From: Streptomyces bikiniensis
GTDB taxonomy: Bacteria; Actinomycetota; Actinomycetes; Streptomycetales; Streptomycetaceae
Direction: 5' to 3'
NCBI GenBank assembly: GCA_000716465.1
Contig: JNWL01000009.1
Location: 87,653-151,652, forward strand
DNA: 64,000 nt
In this document: in pieces, positions 24,124-33,108 of the stretch
Numbering within the stretch: position 1 is the first letter of the stretch
Layout of the letters: the number at the start of each line of letters is the position of its first letter
Notes under the pieces: generated by a model
What the model was told of the DNA's origin: nothing
What the model saw: only the letters and a program-made list of their open reading frames with translations
Databases searched by the model: none
Position numbers and translations under genes: made by a program

Positions 24124-24705
24124 ATGCAGCCCCTCATCGACAACGCGCGCACCTTCGGACAGCGACCCGAGGAGTTCGCCGGCCTCGCCGCGGGCCAGTC
24201 CCCCGAGGTCCTGTTCATCACCTGCTCCGACTCCCGGGTCGTACCGGCCCTCATCACGGGCGCTCGGCCCGGCGAGCTGTTCGAACTGCGCACCGCCGGC
24301 AACATCGTTCCCCCCTACGGCTCCACCACCCCCACCGGAGAGGCGGCGACCATCGAGTACGCCGTGGAGGTCCTCGGCGTCCAGGACATCGTGGTGTGCG
24401 GCCACTCCCACTGCGGTGCGGTCGGTGCCGTGGTGCGCGGTGACGACCTGAACTCGGTTCCCGCCGTACGGGACTGGCTCGCGCACGCCGCGAAAGAACC
24501 CGAGTGCTCCGACCCCACCGACCCGACGGTCGCCGAGGCCGTGCAGAACCACGTCCTGACGCAGCTCCTGCGGTTGCGCTCCTACCCCTGCGTCGGACGA
24601 CGCCTGCAAGCCGGCGAACTCCGCCTGCACGGCTGGTACTACGAGGTCCACACCGGACTCGTGCGCGAACACCGCGCGGACACCGACACGTTCGAGACGC
24701 TCTGA
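24124..24705 (+). CDS. Beta-class carbonic anhydrase
   Basis: 193 residues; AGGAGG is 12 bases before the ATG. Zinc ligands and the dyad are in place: C34-S-D36-S-R38 and GH94SHC97GA. It converts CO2 and water to bicarbonate and proton in the cytoplasm. The next gene, a SulP transporter, starts 9 bases after its stop, which suggests a bicarbonate-handling operon. Confidence 0.93.
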   Translation: MQPLIDNARTFGQRPEEFAGLAAGQSPEVLFITCSDSRVVPALITGARPGELFELRTAGNIVPPYGSTTPTGEAATIEYAVEVLGVQDIVVCGHSHCGAVGAVVRGDDLNSVPAVRDWLAHAAKEPECSDPTDPTVAEAVQNHVLTQLLRLRSYPCVGRRLQAGELRLHGWYYEVHTGLVREHRADTDTFETL

Positions 24706-24713
24706 GGGAACAG

Positions 24714-26183
24714 GTGAACGCCATGCTGTCCAAGTTCCCCCATCTGCGACAGGACTTACTCGCCTCCGTCGTCGTCTTCCTCGTCGCGGTGCCCCTCTGC
24801 GTGGGGGTGGCGGTCGCCTCCGGCGTGCCGGCCGAGCTGGGACTCGTCACCGGCATCGTCGGCGGCATCGTCACCGGCCTCATGCGCGGCAGCAGTCTCC
24901 AGGTGTCGGGACCTGCCGCCGGCCTGACCGTGATCGTCTTCGAGGCGGTCAGCGAGTTCGGGGTGGGCACGCTCGGTGTGATCGTGCTGATCGCCGGCCT
25001 GCTCCAGCTCGCCATGGGGTTCTTCCGCATCGGCCGCTGGTTCAGGGCGATATCCGTCTCCGTCGTCGAGGGCATGCTCTGTGGCATCGGCCTGGTGATC
25101 ATCGCCGGGCAGATCTACGCCGCGGCGGGTCTGAAGGCTCCGGAGACCGGCCTCGGGAAGATCACGGGTCTGCCCCGCGCGTTCGCCGACGCGTTCGGGA
25201 GCGCCGAGGCCCTGGCCTCCCTCGCGATCGGCGCGGGCACCATCGCCGTCATCGTGCTGTGGAGGAGACTGCCCGAGCGGATGCAGGCCGTGCCCGGGGC
25301 CCTCGCCGCGGTGGTGCTGGCGACGGCCGTCACCCTCGGTCTCGGGCTGCCGGTCGCCACCGTCGAGGTGGAGGGCCTGCTCGGTGTCGTCCAGCCGCCC
25401 GGCGCCGAGGCCTTCGGCGAACTGGCCGGTCCCGCCATCTGGGGCACGATCATCGCGTTCGCGCTGATCGCCTCGGCGGAGAGCCTGTTCAGTGCGGCGG
25501 CCGTGGACCGGCTGCACGACGGCCCGCGCACCGAGTACGACAAGGAGATGGTCGCCCAGGGCACGGGCAACACGATCTGCGGCCTGCTCGGCGCCCTGCC
25601 CATGACCGCGGTCATCGTACGCAGCTCGGCCAACGTCAACGCCGGTGCGAAGACCAGGGCGTCGCGGGTCCTGCACGGTGTGTGGCTGCTGCTGTTCGCC
25701 GCCGCGTTCCCGTTCGTCCTGGCGCTGATCCCCCTGCCCGCGCTCGCCGGCATCCTCGTCCACGCGGGCTGGAAACTGATCCCGTTCCGCCAGGTCGCCG
25801 TGCTGTGGCGGGAGCACAGGGGCGAGGCGGCGATCCTGGTGGTCACGGCCGCCGCCATCGTCGTGGTCAACATGTTCGAGGGCGTCCTGATCGGTCTGGC
25901 CCTGGCAGTCGTCAAGACCGCCTGGGAGGCCTCGCACGTCAAACTGGAAGTCGTCGACAAGGGCGCGGGCCCGGTCGAGGCGCACCTGACGGGCAACGCC
26001 ACGTTCCTCCGCCTGCCGAAGATCCTCGACACGCTGGAGTCCCTCCCGCAGGACCGCCCGGTCGAGCTCGACCTGTCGGGACTGCACCACCTCGACCACG
26101 CCTGCCGTACGGCACTGGAGAGCTGGGCCGAACGGCACAGTGCGACCGGCACCGAACCGGTGAAGCTCACCACCGCGGCCTGA
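24714..26183 (+). CDS. SulP-family anion (bicarbonate/sulfate) transporter with STAS domain
   Basis: 489 residues from GTG 24714 (GAGGG five bases upstream); ATG 24723 is an alternative. SulP membrane domain with VPLCVGVAVASGVPAELGL and SSLQVSGPAAGLTVIVF, and a short C-terminal STAS-like domain (VELDLSGLHHLDHACRTALESW). Placement after a carbonic anhydrase points to bicarbonate rather than sulfate transport, as for other SulP-CA pairs. Codon TTA at 24756-24758, 15 residues in, makes its translation depend on the bldA tRNA, that is, on developmental stage. Confidence 0.88.
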   Translation: MNAMLSKFPHLRQDLLASVVVFLVAVPLCVGVAVASGVPAELGLVTGIVGGIVTGLMRGSSLQVSGPAAGLTVIVFEAVSEFGVGTLGVIVLIAGLLQLAMGFFRIGRWFRAISVSVVEGMLCGIGLVIIAGQIYAAAGLKAPETGLGKITGLPRAFADAFGSAEALASLAIGAGTIAVIVLWRRLPERMQAVPGALAAVVLATAVTLGLGLPVATVEVEGLLGVVQPPGAEAFGELAGPAIWGTIIAFALIASAESLFSAAAVDRLHDGPRTEYDKEMVAQGTGNTICGLLGALPMTAVIVRSSANVNAGAKTRASRVLHGVWLLLFAAAFPFVLALIPLPALAGILVHAGWKLIPFRQVAVLWREHRGEAAILVVTAAAIVVVNMFEGVLIGLALAVVKTAWEASHVKLEVVDKGAGPVEAHLTGNATFLRLPKILDTLESLPQDRPVELDLSGLHHLDHACRTALESWAERHSATGTEPVKLTTAA

Positions 26184-26297
26184 GCCGGCGGACGGCGGGC
26201 CCCGCCCCCGGTCGTCAGAGGTCGCCGGGCTCAGACAGCCCCGCGACCGGCGGTCCGGAGCCCCGGGGCCCGCCGCCCGCCGTCTGCGCACTCCCGT

Positions 26298-26597
26298 TCA
26301 GCGGGCGGTTTCCATCGCTCCCAGACCTTTCGCCAGATCCTCCCTGTTCATCACCGGCGTGTAGGAAACCTTGGCGCCCAACTCCAGGAAGAAGGGTTCC
26401 GCGGTCTTCGGCATGTCGGCGGACTCCGCCAGGTCGCAAAATATGTAAGCCGTCCGGCAGCCGTTCTCGGTGGTGAAGTAGGCGGCCTCCGGCCGGATCA
26501 CCGACATCGCCTTGCCCAGCGTCCCTTCCAGTGTCCCCTGCCTGATGGCTTCGTTGGACGTCTGCGTGTCCATCTGAACCTTCAACAACATGCGCAT
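26298..26597 (-). CDS. Small conserved hypothetical protein (dimeric ferredoxin-like fold guess)
   Basis: 99 residues. MRMLLKVQMDTQTSNEAIRQG, PEAAYFTTENGCRTAYIF and VSYTPVMNREDLAKGL are features of a small family of about 100 residues in actinobacteria with no known function. The beta-alpha pattern suggests a ferredoxin-like (EthD/muconolactone-isomerase-like) fold; this is inference. Converges on the SulP gene. Confidence 0.65.
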   Translation of the reverse strand: MRMLLKVQMDTQTSNEAIRQGTLEGTLGKAMSVIRPEAAYFTTENGCRTAYIFCDLAESADMPKTAEPFFLELGAKVSYTPVMNREDLAKGLGAMETAR

Positions 26598-26807
26598 GGC
26601 AACCGCCTTCCCGGCTCCGGCGCCCCCGGTCCGGGCGTACGGGGCGTGCCCGAAGCCCTCTTACCAGCGTCTCTCCGCTTCCGCCCTCGGGCCAGCCGAC
26701 CCCTGAGCGGGACGCCGCCGGGGTCGAGGGGGCGACAGCCGACGTCGGCGGTGACGCGCCCCGTCACGAGGGATGCGGACGCCGGCAGGGCGACCGACCG
26801 GCCCGCT

Positions 26808-28214
26808 TCATCCTCCCGCGCAGGACGAAAGGGGTTCGCCGACGTCGTCCCGTCGTCTCATGGCACGCAGAAGTCGGCCGGCGATCCAGTCCGGCCCGAG
26901 GCCCCGCAGTTCTCCCGTCCACCGCGACATCCCTTCGGGAGGGCGGGAGAGCAACTCGCGCACGGCCCGGCCCACCTCCCCGGGATCCAGGCGGGAGGGG
27001 TCGAGGCACGTGGCCAACCGGGCCCGCTCGGCGTCGTGCGCGATCGAGAACTGGTCACTGGAGAAGGGGAGGACCAAGGCGGGGGTCCCCGACGCCACGC
27101 ACTCCGTGAAGGAGTTGTTCCCGCCGTGGTGCACCATGACGTCGACCCGGCGCAGCAGCCACCGCTGCGGAACGACACGGGCGACGTGCACCCTCGGACC
27201 CGACAGACGGGCGAGGGCCGGAGCGCTGTCACCGGCCGCGACCACCACCGCCGCGTCCGGAACACCGGAGAGGACGCTTCGCACCAGGAGGTCCAGCACG
27301 TCGCTGCGGGCCGACAGGAAGGTCCCCAGAGCGATCAGCACCACCCGGCGGGCCGCCGACCTCAGGCGGTGGACGACAGCCTCCCACTCCTCGCCCGGAT
27401 CCGGTTCCGCGGCGGGAACGCAATGGCCCCCGTACAGGAACTCGGCCCCGGTCGAAGCGTGTTCCGGAAGCCAGGGGAACCGCGGGTAGTTGAACACCAC
27501 GGCACGACAAGAGGTGAGGGCGAACGCTCGGCCCGGCGGATCGACCGAGGCGCCGTGCGCTCGTGCGACCTCCGCGAACCGTTCGGTGAAGGCCGTGTCG
27601 TTGGCCCTGGCCGCGCGCCGCAGCTCCGCCAGCGCCCCCGCCGCGGGACGGACCGCCCGCGGCCAGGCGTAGGGGACCCCGAAGAACGCGTCGGGCCGGT
27701 GGGGCACGTAGGTCGGGTGCCCGGGACAGAACGTGGCGAAGGGCAGCCCCAGGCAGTGCAGCGCCAGCGTCACCGGATAGCTCAGCTGGTCGACCACGTA
27801 CCAGTCGGGAGCCAGCCGTTCGTGCAGGGCCCTCAGCTCGGCCATCACCCTCTCCGGATCCGACAGCAGGTCCTCGCCGCGGTGACGCGCCTGTGCGAGC
27901 AGAGCGGCGACCGCTCCCCTCCGGGTCGAGCCGAGGAACTCCTCCAGGCGCTCCGCCTCCCGCGCACCCTGTCGCGTGCTCCGCGCGACACCGGTGTTCG
28001 CGTTCCTCGTCACCGTCAACGGCACGAAGCCGACGCCGGCCCCCTCGGCCATCGGGGCGAAGGACGGCGCGCTGGCGAAGCGGACCCGGGCACCGGCCCT
28101 CTCGAGGGCTCCCGCGAGCACCGACAGGGGCTGGGCGTGCGAGTGGAACGGGGGACTGACGACCACCACGCGCGGGGGACGTCCTGCCGCGCGGGTGTGA
28201 CGTGGCGAGATCAT
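26808..28214 (-). CDS. UGT/MGT-type glycosyltransferase (GT1)
   Basis: 468 residues from ATG 28214. GT-B fold: N-terminal VVVVSPPFHSHAQPLSVLAGAL, and the donor site HHGGNNSFTECVASGTPALVLPF (about 361-383), close to the HGG--S--E motif of UDP-glycosyltransferases; the PSPG-like DQ (SSDQF) follows. It would move a sugar from a nucleotide donor to a small lipophilic acceptor. Divergent from a GT4 glycosyltransferase with 188 bases between. Confidence 0.85.
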   Translation of the reverse strand: MISPRHTRAAGRPPRVVVVSPPFHSHAQPLSVLAGALERAGARVRFASAPSFAPMAEGAGVGFVPLTVTRNANTGVARSTRQGAREAERLEEFLGSTRRGAVAALLAQARHRGEDLLSDPERVMAELRALHERLAPDWYVVDQLSYPVTLALHCLGLPFATFCPGHPTYVPHRPDAFFGVPYAWPRAVRPAAGALAELRRAARANDTAFTERFAEVARAHGASVDPPGRAFALTSCRAVVFNYPRFPWLPEHASTGAEFLYGGHCVPAAEPDPGEEWEAVVHRLRSAARRVVLIALGTFLSARSDVLDLLVRSVLSGVPDAAVVVAAGDSAPALARLSGPRVHVARVVPQRWLLRRVDVMVHHGGNNSFTECVASGTPALVLPFSSDQFSIAHDAERARLATCLDPSRLDPGEVGRAVRELLSRPPEGMSRWTGELRGLGPDWIAGRLLRAMRRRDDVGEPLSSCAGG

Positions 28215-28402
28215 GCCGTGTCTTCGTCTCCGGAGGGCGCGGCGGATGCGCGGGAAAGGGGGATCGCCGGCCGGTGGCCGCGCCGGGTCCCGGTCCCGTA
28301 CGGGTCTCCCCGACCCCGGGCCCCGCCGCGACGCGCTGTGCATCCGCGTGCCACCCCGCCGGCGAAACACCGCAGGCAGAGAGCCTTCGGTGAGGAGCCC
28401 CC

Positions 28403-30505
28403 GTGGAACACTTTCCGTCCGTCGCCGCCGCGCGAGACAGCCTCCGCACCCCGAGGAAAGGGCGGAGGGAGCGCGATCCGTTCGTCGAGGCCAGGACGGC
28501 CTACTGGAACCGTCTGCGCGGCGGAAGGAGGTCGCACGGCCCGCACGAGCACGATCCGTCGTCGTCCAGCCTGCTGAGAGAACTGCTCGCGGCCGAGTAC
28601 CACCTCGACCACCGGGCGCGGGCCCGTACCGACGGGGCCACGGCCCGTGACACGGCCCTGGCGAGGATCAGGCACCGGGTCCGGGCGGGGCAGGTGCCCG
28701 ATCCCGACGAATGCGTGCGGCTGCCGGCCGGAAGCGATTTCACGCGGGCCGTGCTGTTCGAAAGCTGGCCGGCCACCGCACGCCGTTACGGGGCCGAGTG
28801 GACCACCGCCGCCGTACGCTCCGGGCTGCGCGCGACGGAGGACCCGGACGCGGTGGCCTTCCTGCTCGACATGGCAGCCGCCACGGGCCTGCGCCCCCTG
28901 CCGCCCGCGGAAGTCCTCCGGTTCGCGGAGGGGGACGACCGGCGGGTCAGGCATGCCGCCTGGCGCCTCCTCGCGGCGTACGGCCGCGGGCGGCTCCCCG
29001 GGGCCGGGGGACACGGCCCCACCGACGCCTATGAGCGCGTACTGCTGGAGGCCCTGGGGCGGCGACCGCTCACGGGAGCCGGAATCGAAGGGGTCCGCCC
29101 CGGCCTGTTCGTCGCCCAGTCCATGCTCATGGGCCGTTTCGACAGCCCGGGGGAGGGGCTCAGCGGAGGCCTGAGCGTCCTTCTCGGCTCACTCGGCGAC
29201 GCCCTCGCCGGCACCGACGGCATCGCCGCCGCCATCACGCTGGTCACGGCCTGCCGTCCGGAACTGGAGGAGGATCCGGTCCTGCTGCACCGCCGGGGCC
29301 GGGGACACTGGATCCTCAGGCTCCCCCTGGACAGCGACCGCCCGGTGGGCCCCGAGGAAATGGGCCGGCACCGGGAAGCACTGGCCTGGTGGGCCGCCGA
29401 ACTGCTGGGGTCGCTGCGGCACCCGATCGACGTCCTGCACGTCCGTTACGCCGATGACGGCTCCCTCGCCCTGGCGGAAGCCGCCCGAAGGGTCGGCGCG
29501 GCCCTCGTCTTCACCGCCACGCCCGACCCCCACCGCCAGATGAGCGAGCGGCACGACACCTCCGGCGCGAACCCCGCCCACGTGCGCCACGACCTGCACC
29601 GGGTCTTCCTCGCCGACCGCCTGGTCGAGCGGGCCGACCGGGTCGTGGGCATCGCCGGACGCACCGGCGGGACGAACGAGCTGCTGAGCCACTTCCCGCA
29701 GCTCGCGGAACGGACCGACGGCACGGCGCCCGGCGCGCCACCGGAGGGCGTCGCCCCCTATCAGCCGCCGCCCGACCGGGAACGGCGCCGCGAGCTGCTC
29801 CTCGGCGCGGTCGACGCGGTGGCGAGCTCCTGCGGGGACCCCGCACCCATGGTGCTGCTGAACGTCGGCCGCCTTCATCCGGTCAAACAGCAGGACGTCC
29901 TGGTCCGTGCCTGGACGGAGTCGGGTTGCCACCGCGACTCGATCCTCGTGATCGTCGGCGGCAGTCCGCGGACGGGGGACTCCGTGGAGCGCTCGATGCG
30001 CGAACGGATCGAGCGGGCCGTCGCCGCCTGCCCCGAGGCCCGTCGACGGCTGCTCCTGCTGCCGGCCCTCCCCAACGCGGAGGTGCGGCTTCTCGAACGG
30101 GCTCTGGCCGACCCGGCACGGCCTTTCCGCGCCCGGTACGTCTGCTCCAGCGCGAAGGAGGAGTTCGGCCTCGCCGTCCTGGAGGCCATGGAGGCCGGAC
30201 TGGTCACGGCCGGCCCCGTCAGGGGCGGCGTCCCGCACTACCTCACCGACGGGGACAACGGGCTGCTGCTCGACACGTCCACCTCGCGAAGCCTCGGCGA
30301 CGGACTGAAGCGTCTGCTGCGGATCGGCGACGAGGAGGCCGCCGTGATGACCTCTCGCGCACGGCGCCTCGTCCGGACCACGTACTCGTCCGTGGCGATG
30401 GCTCGCGTGATGGCCGAACACTACGCGGACGTGACGGACCGGGAGCGCCGGTCGAGCGACGGCGGACCCGCGATCGGTGCCCCTCGCGTACGCATCCCTT
30501 CGTGA
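28403..30505 (+). CDS. Large GT4 glycosyltransferase with N-terminal extension
   Basis: 700 residues; GTG start with GAGGAG. Residues 1-220 are a Arg/Ala-rich region of unknown fold. From about 250 a GT-B protein follows: SGGLSVLLGSLGDALAG (as in sucrose synthase/phosphate synthase GT4 members, whose N-lobe begins with GG-V-- L), LHVRYADDGSLALA, VLLNVGRLHPVKQQDVL and the EX7E motif CSSAKEEFGLAVLEAMEAG near 580-598. Donor and acceptor unknown; sucrose-synthase-like or trehalose-phosphorylase-like enzymes are relatives. Divergent with the GT1. Confidence 0.85.
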   Translation: MEHFPSVAAARDSLRTPRKGRRERDPFVEARTAYWNRLRGGRRSHGPHEHDPSSSSLLRELLAAEYHLDHRARARTDGATARDTALARIRHRVRAGQVPDPDECVRLPAGSDFTRAVLFESWPATARRYGAEWTTAAVRSGLRATEDPDAVAFLLDMAAATGLRPLPPAEVLRFAEGDDRRVRHAAWRLLAAYGRGRLPGAGGHGPTDAYERVLLEALGRRPLTGAGIEGVRPGLFVAQSMLMGRFDSPGEGLSGGLSVLLGSLGDALAGTDGIAAAITLVTACRPELEEDPVLLHRRGRGHWILRLPLDSDRPVGPEEMGRHREALAWWAAELLGSLRHPIDVLHVRYADDGSLALAEAARRVGAALVFTATPDPHRQMSERHDTSGANPAHVRHDLHRVFLADRLVERADRVVGIAGRTGGTNELLSHFPQLAERTDGTAPGAPPEGVAPYQPPPDRERRRELLLGAVDAVASSCGDPAPMVLLNVGRLHPVKQQDVLVRAWTESGCHRDSILVIVGGSPRTGDSVERSMRERIERAVAACPEARRRLLLLPALPNAEVRLLERALADPARPFRARYVCSSAKEEFGLAVLEAMEAGLVTAGPVRGGVPHYLTDGDNGLLLDTSTSRSLGDGLKRLLRIGDEEAAVMTSRARRLVRTTYSSVAMARVMAEHYADVTDRERRSSDGGPAIGAPRVRIPS

Positions 30506-30870
30506 GCGTGAGGAGACCCGCTCGCAAGCGCGCCCGGATCCTCCGGCGCGACACCCGTACTGCGCGGTAGTACGAGGGAGGGGCGGTGAACCCGGAGAGG
30601 TGCCCTCACCGGCCGTGGAGCACGGCGGAGCACCTGATCCGGGTCGTCGCCCCCGTCCTCGCGCCGGGGGCCGCGAGGCGCGGTCGGACCGGAAGGCCTG
30701 CGTCCCCGGACACGCGTGGTGCTCCGAGGACCCCGAAGTCGCCCTCACAGGCGTCCATCAAGACGAGGTAAAGATTTCAAGTATCCGGTGAAACCGATCG
30801 GTCCACGGCGACGGAACCCATTTCCACAAGGAGTTCGAAACCTTGTCGGACTTTGAAGGAGAGGATCACC
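30506..30870. promoter_or_regulatory. Leader of the DUF4397 gene with palindrome ACCGATCGGT
   Basis: 365 bases with no secure gene (a 61-codon ORF from 30586 has poor support). Near the gene it becomes less G+C rich; CGGTGAAACCG (30786-30796) and ACCGATCGGT (30793-30802) overlap and could bind a regulator. No clear ECF -35/-10 pair is recognised, though the operon encodes its own ECF sigma factor. Confidence 0.4.
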
Positions 30871-31710
30871 ATGACTGCTCGCACCGCAGGCGCGGCCCTG
30901 GCAACCGGTGTCGCCGTCGCACTGTCCGTCACCGCCGGTGCTCCCGCGTTCGCCCAGTCCCAGTCCCAGGCCGAGGTGGAGCAGGCCACCGTCTCGGTGC
31001 TGCACGCCGTGCCGGGCCTGACCGTGGACGTGTTCGCCGGGGACAAGGAACTGCTGCCCGACTTCAAGCCGGGCACGCTCACCGACCCGCTCAAGCTGGA
31101 CGCGGGTTCTTACGACATCAAGGTCTTCAAGGACGGGGAGGGCCCCAAGGGAACTCCGGCGATCCAGAAGACCGTCGAGGTGCCGGCCGGGGCGAACGCG
31201 ACGCTGGTCGCGCACCTGACGGCCGACGGCAAGCCGACGCTCGACGCCTTCGTCAACGACACTTCCAAGGTGCCGGCCGGCAAGGCCAGGCTCACCGTCC
31301 GGCACGTCGCGGCCGCCCCCGCCGTCGACGTCCGGGCCGGTGGCACCCCGGTGTTCAAGGGACTGGAGAACCCCAAGGAGGCCGAGGCCGAGGTGGCGGC
31401 CGGCACGGTGAACGCCGACGTCGTCCTCGCCGGTACCGACACCGTGGCGATCGGCCCGGCCAAGCTGGACCTGGCCGAGGGCAGCAACACGATCGTCTAC
31501 GCGTGGGGCAGCGCCGCGGACAAGAACCTCGCGCTGAAGACCCAGACCATCACCGGCATGCACTCCGCACCGGGCGGCGTTCCCGCAGGCGGAACGGGCC
31601 AGGCCGCGAGCGGGACCAGCGACGCGGCCTTGGGCGCCCTCGCCGCGGGTGCGGTCCTCGCCCTCGGCGCCGGTGGTTACCTGCTGCGCCGTCGCGACGA
31701 CGCCGCCTGA
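30871..31710 (+). CDS. DUF4397 surface protein with C-terminal membrane anchor
   Basis: 279 residues; AAGGAGAGG before the ATG. A signal peptide (ending APAFA) leads to two DUF4397 halves: VSVLHAVPGLTVDVFAGDKELL with LKLDAGSYDIKVF, and LTVRHVAAAPAVDVRAGGTPVF. After a Gly/Ser linker comes a hydrophobic segment (AALGALAAGAVLALGAGGYLL) and an RRRDD tail, the shape of a wall- or membrane-anchored surface protein; a canonical LPXTG is not seen. It heads the sortase-SigK-RskA operon, taking the place that fasciclin-domain proteins hold in other SigK loci. Confidence 0.82.
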   Translation: MTARTAGAALATGVAVALSVTAGAPAFAQSQSQAEVEQATVSVLHAVPGLTVDVFAGDKELLPDFKPGTLTDPLKLDAGSYDIKVFKDGEGPKGTPAIQKTVEVPAGANATLVAHLTADGKPTLDAFVNDTSKVPAGKARLTVRHVAAAPAVDVRAGGTPVFKGLENPKEAEAEVAAGTVNADVVLAGTDTVAIGPAKLDLAEGSNTIVYAWGSAADKNLALKTQTITGMHSAPGGVPAGGTGQAASGTSDAALGALAAGAVLALGAGGYLLRRRDDAA

Positions 31711-31810
31711 CGGCGAGCACACGACACCCAGACGGATCTCCGGGTGTGCCCGTCCCGTCCACCGGGCCGGGCACACCCGGAGCATCCTCGTGCCGGAAAG
31801 GCCGACCGTG

Positions 31811-32512
31811 ATGAGTCCGCAGCGGACAGGACACCGCACGATCCTCGGAGTCGCCGCCCTGCTGGTCGGGGCCGTCCTGTGCGGCGTGTTCGCCTTTGTC
31901 GCGCTGCGCGGACACCCCACACGAGCCGCCGACTTCGGCACGGTGCCGACGACGGAGCCGTCGTCGTCCGACCCCACCCGTGCGGCGCCGGCGCGGGACT
32001 CACCGCCGTCGTGGCCGAGCACCGCACCTGCGGACTCCGGCCCCTCCGGCCCGGCGGACCCCTCGCCGCCGGAGGAACTGTCCGTCCCCCGGCTGGGCCT
32101 GCGCGCTCCCGTCGATCCGGTGGGAGTGGACGACGACGGCCTGACGGAGGTACCGCCGGACCCCGACCGTGTCGGGTGGTACCGCTTCTCGCCGGAGCCC
32201 GGCTCTCCCGAGGGGTCCTCCGTCGTCGTCGGCCACGTCGACGCCGAAGGACGCGGCCTGGGCGTTCTGAACGGCCTGAACGAAGTCCGCCGGGGCGACC
32301 GCGTGGTGATCGCGCGCCGGGACGGGAGCGCCGTCGCCTACAGGGTCGTCGCCCGGCGGACCGTGGGCAAGGAGGACCTGGCCGGATCGGGTGCGTTCCG
32401 CCGCGGCGGACCCCCCGTGCTGACGCTGATCACCTGCGCCGGTCCCTACCTGCCCGACAACGGCGGATACCAGAACAACCTGGTCGTCACAGCAGTGGAG
32501 GCATCCGAATGA
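31811..32512 (+). CDS. Sortase, class F-like
   Basis: 233 residues from ATG 31811 (GTG 31808 possible; GGAAAGG upstream). An N-terminal TM (TILGVAALLVGAVLCGVFAFVAL), a Ser/Pro-rich linker, then the sortase domain: LSVPRLGLRAPVD, VVVGHVDAEGRG (catalytic His), LTLITCAGPY (catalytic Cys in the TLITC motif) and an Arg likely in YQNN. The class F form is common in actinobacteria. It may attach the preceding DUF4397 protein to the wall. Stop overlaps the sigma factor start (ATGA). Confidence 0.85.
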   Translation: MSPQRTGHRTILGVAALLVGAVLCGVFAFVALRGHPTRAADFGTVPTTEPSSSDPTRAAPARDSPPSWPSTAPADSGPSGPADPSPPEELSVPRLGLRAPVDPVGVDDDGLTEVPPDPDRVGWYRFSPEPGSPEGSSVVVGHVDAEGRGLGVLNGLNEVRRGDRVVIARRDGSAVAYRVVARRTVGKEDLAGSGAFRRGGPPVLTLITCAGPYLPDNGGYQNNLVVTAVEASE

Positions 32513-33108
32513 CAGCTGTTCGGGAAGGTGCGGCAGCGCCGGCAGCCGGTGTGGCCGCGGCGACGGAGGAGGAGCTGGGTGAGGGGTTCGCCAGGGGCGA
32601 CGAGGCATGCCTGAACGAGGCCTACCGCCGCTGGGGCGCGCTCGTCCACGGCGTCGCCGCCCGCAGGCTCGCCGATCCGGAAGAGGCGAAGGACGTCACC
32701 CAGCAGGTCTTCGTCGGCGCCTGGAACAACCGCGGCTCCTTCGACTCCCGTCGCGGTTCCCTGAGGACCTGGCTCATGGGCATCACGCACAAGAAGGTCG
32801 CCGACGCCTTCGACAGGCGCTCCCGCCATCTGCGCGACGTCGATGCCGCCACCGCGGCCGCGGACATATCGGTCCGGCCCGCGCCCGCGACCGAGACACT
32901 GCTGGACCACATGGTGCTGATACGGGAGATGGAAGGCCTGCCGGACCGGCAGCAGCTCGTGCTTCAGCTCGCCTTCTACGAAGACTTGTCCCAGACGCAG
33001 ATCGCCGAACGCACCGGAATGCCGCTCGGAACGGTCAAGAGTCACACCCGACGCGGCCTGATGCGCCTGAAGAAGCGGTTGGAGGCGGACCGTGAAGCAC
33101 ACCGATGA
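32509..33108 (+). CDS. ECF sigma factor, SigK/RskA type
   Basis: 199 residues. Region 2: YRRWGALVHGVAARRLADPEEAKDVTQQVF; region 4: GLPDRQQLVLQLAFYEDLSQTQIAERTGMPLGTVKSHTRRGLMRLKKRL. The start overlaps the sortase stop and its end overlaps the RskA start by 17 bases, so the three are translated together. The pairing with an RskA-type anti-sigma factor places it close to SigK (ECF19), which responds to redox conditions. Confidence 0.88.
   Translation: MTAVREGAAAPAAGVAAATEEELGEGFARGDEACLNEAYRRWGALVHGVAARRLADPEEAKDVTQQVFVGAWNNRGSFDSRRGSLRTWLMGITHKKVADAFDRRSRHLRDVDAATAAADISVRPAPATETLLDHMVLIREMEGLPDRQQLVLQLAFYEDLSQTQIAERTGMPLGTVKSHTRRGLMRLKKRLEADREAHR

Noticed and set aside
26200..26300. Terminator between SulP and the small hypothetical gene
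   Set aside because: GGCGGGCCCC and GGGGCCCGCC can pair but are about 60 bases apart; not convincing.
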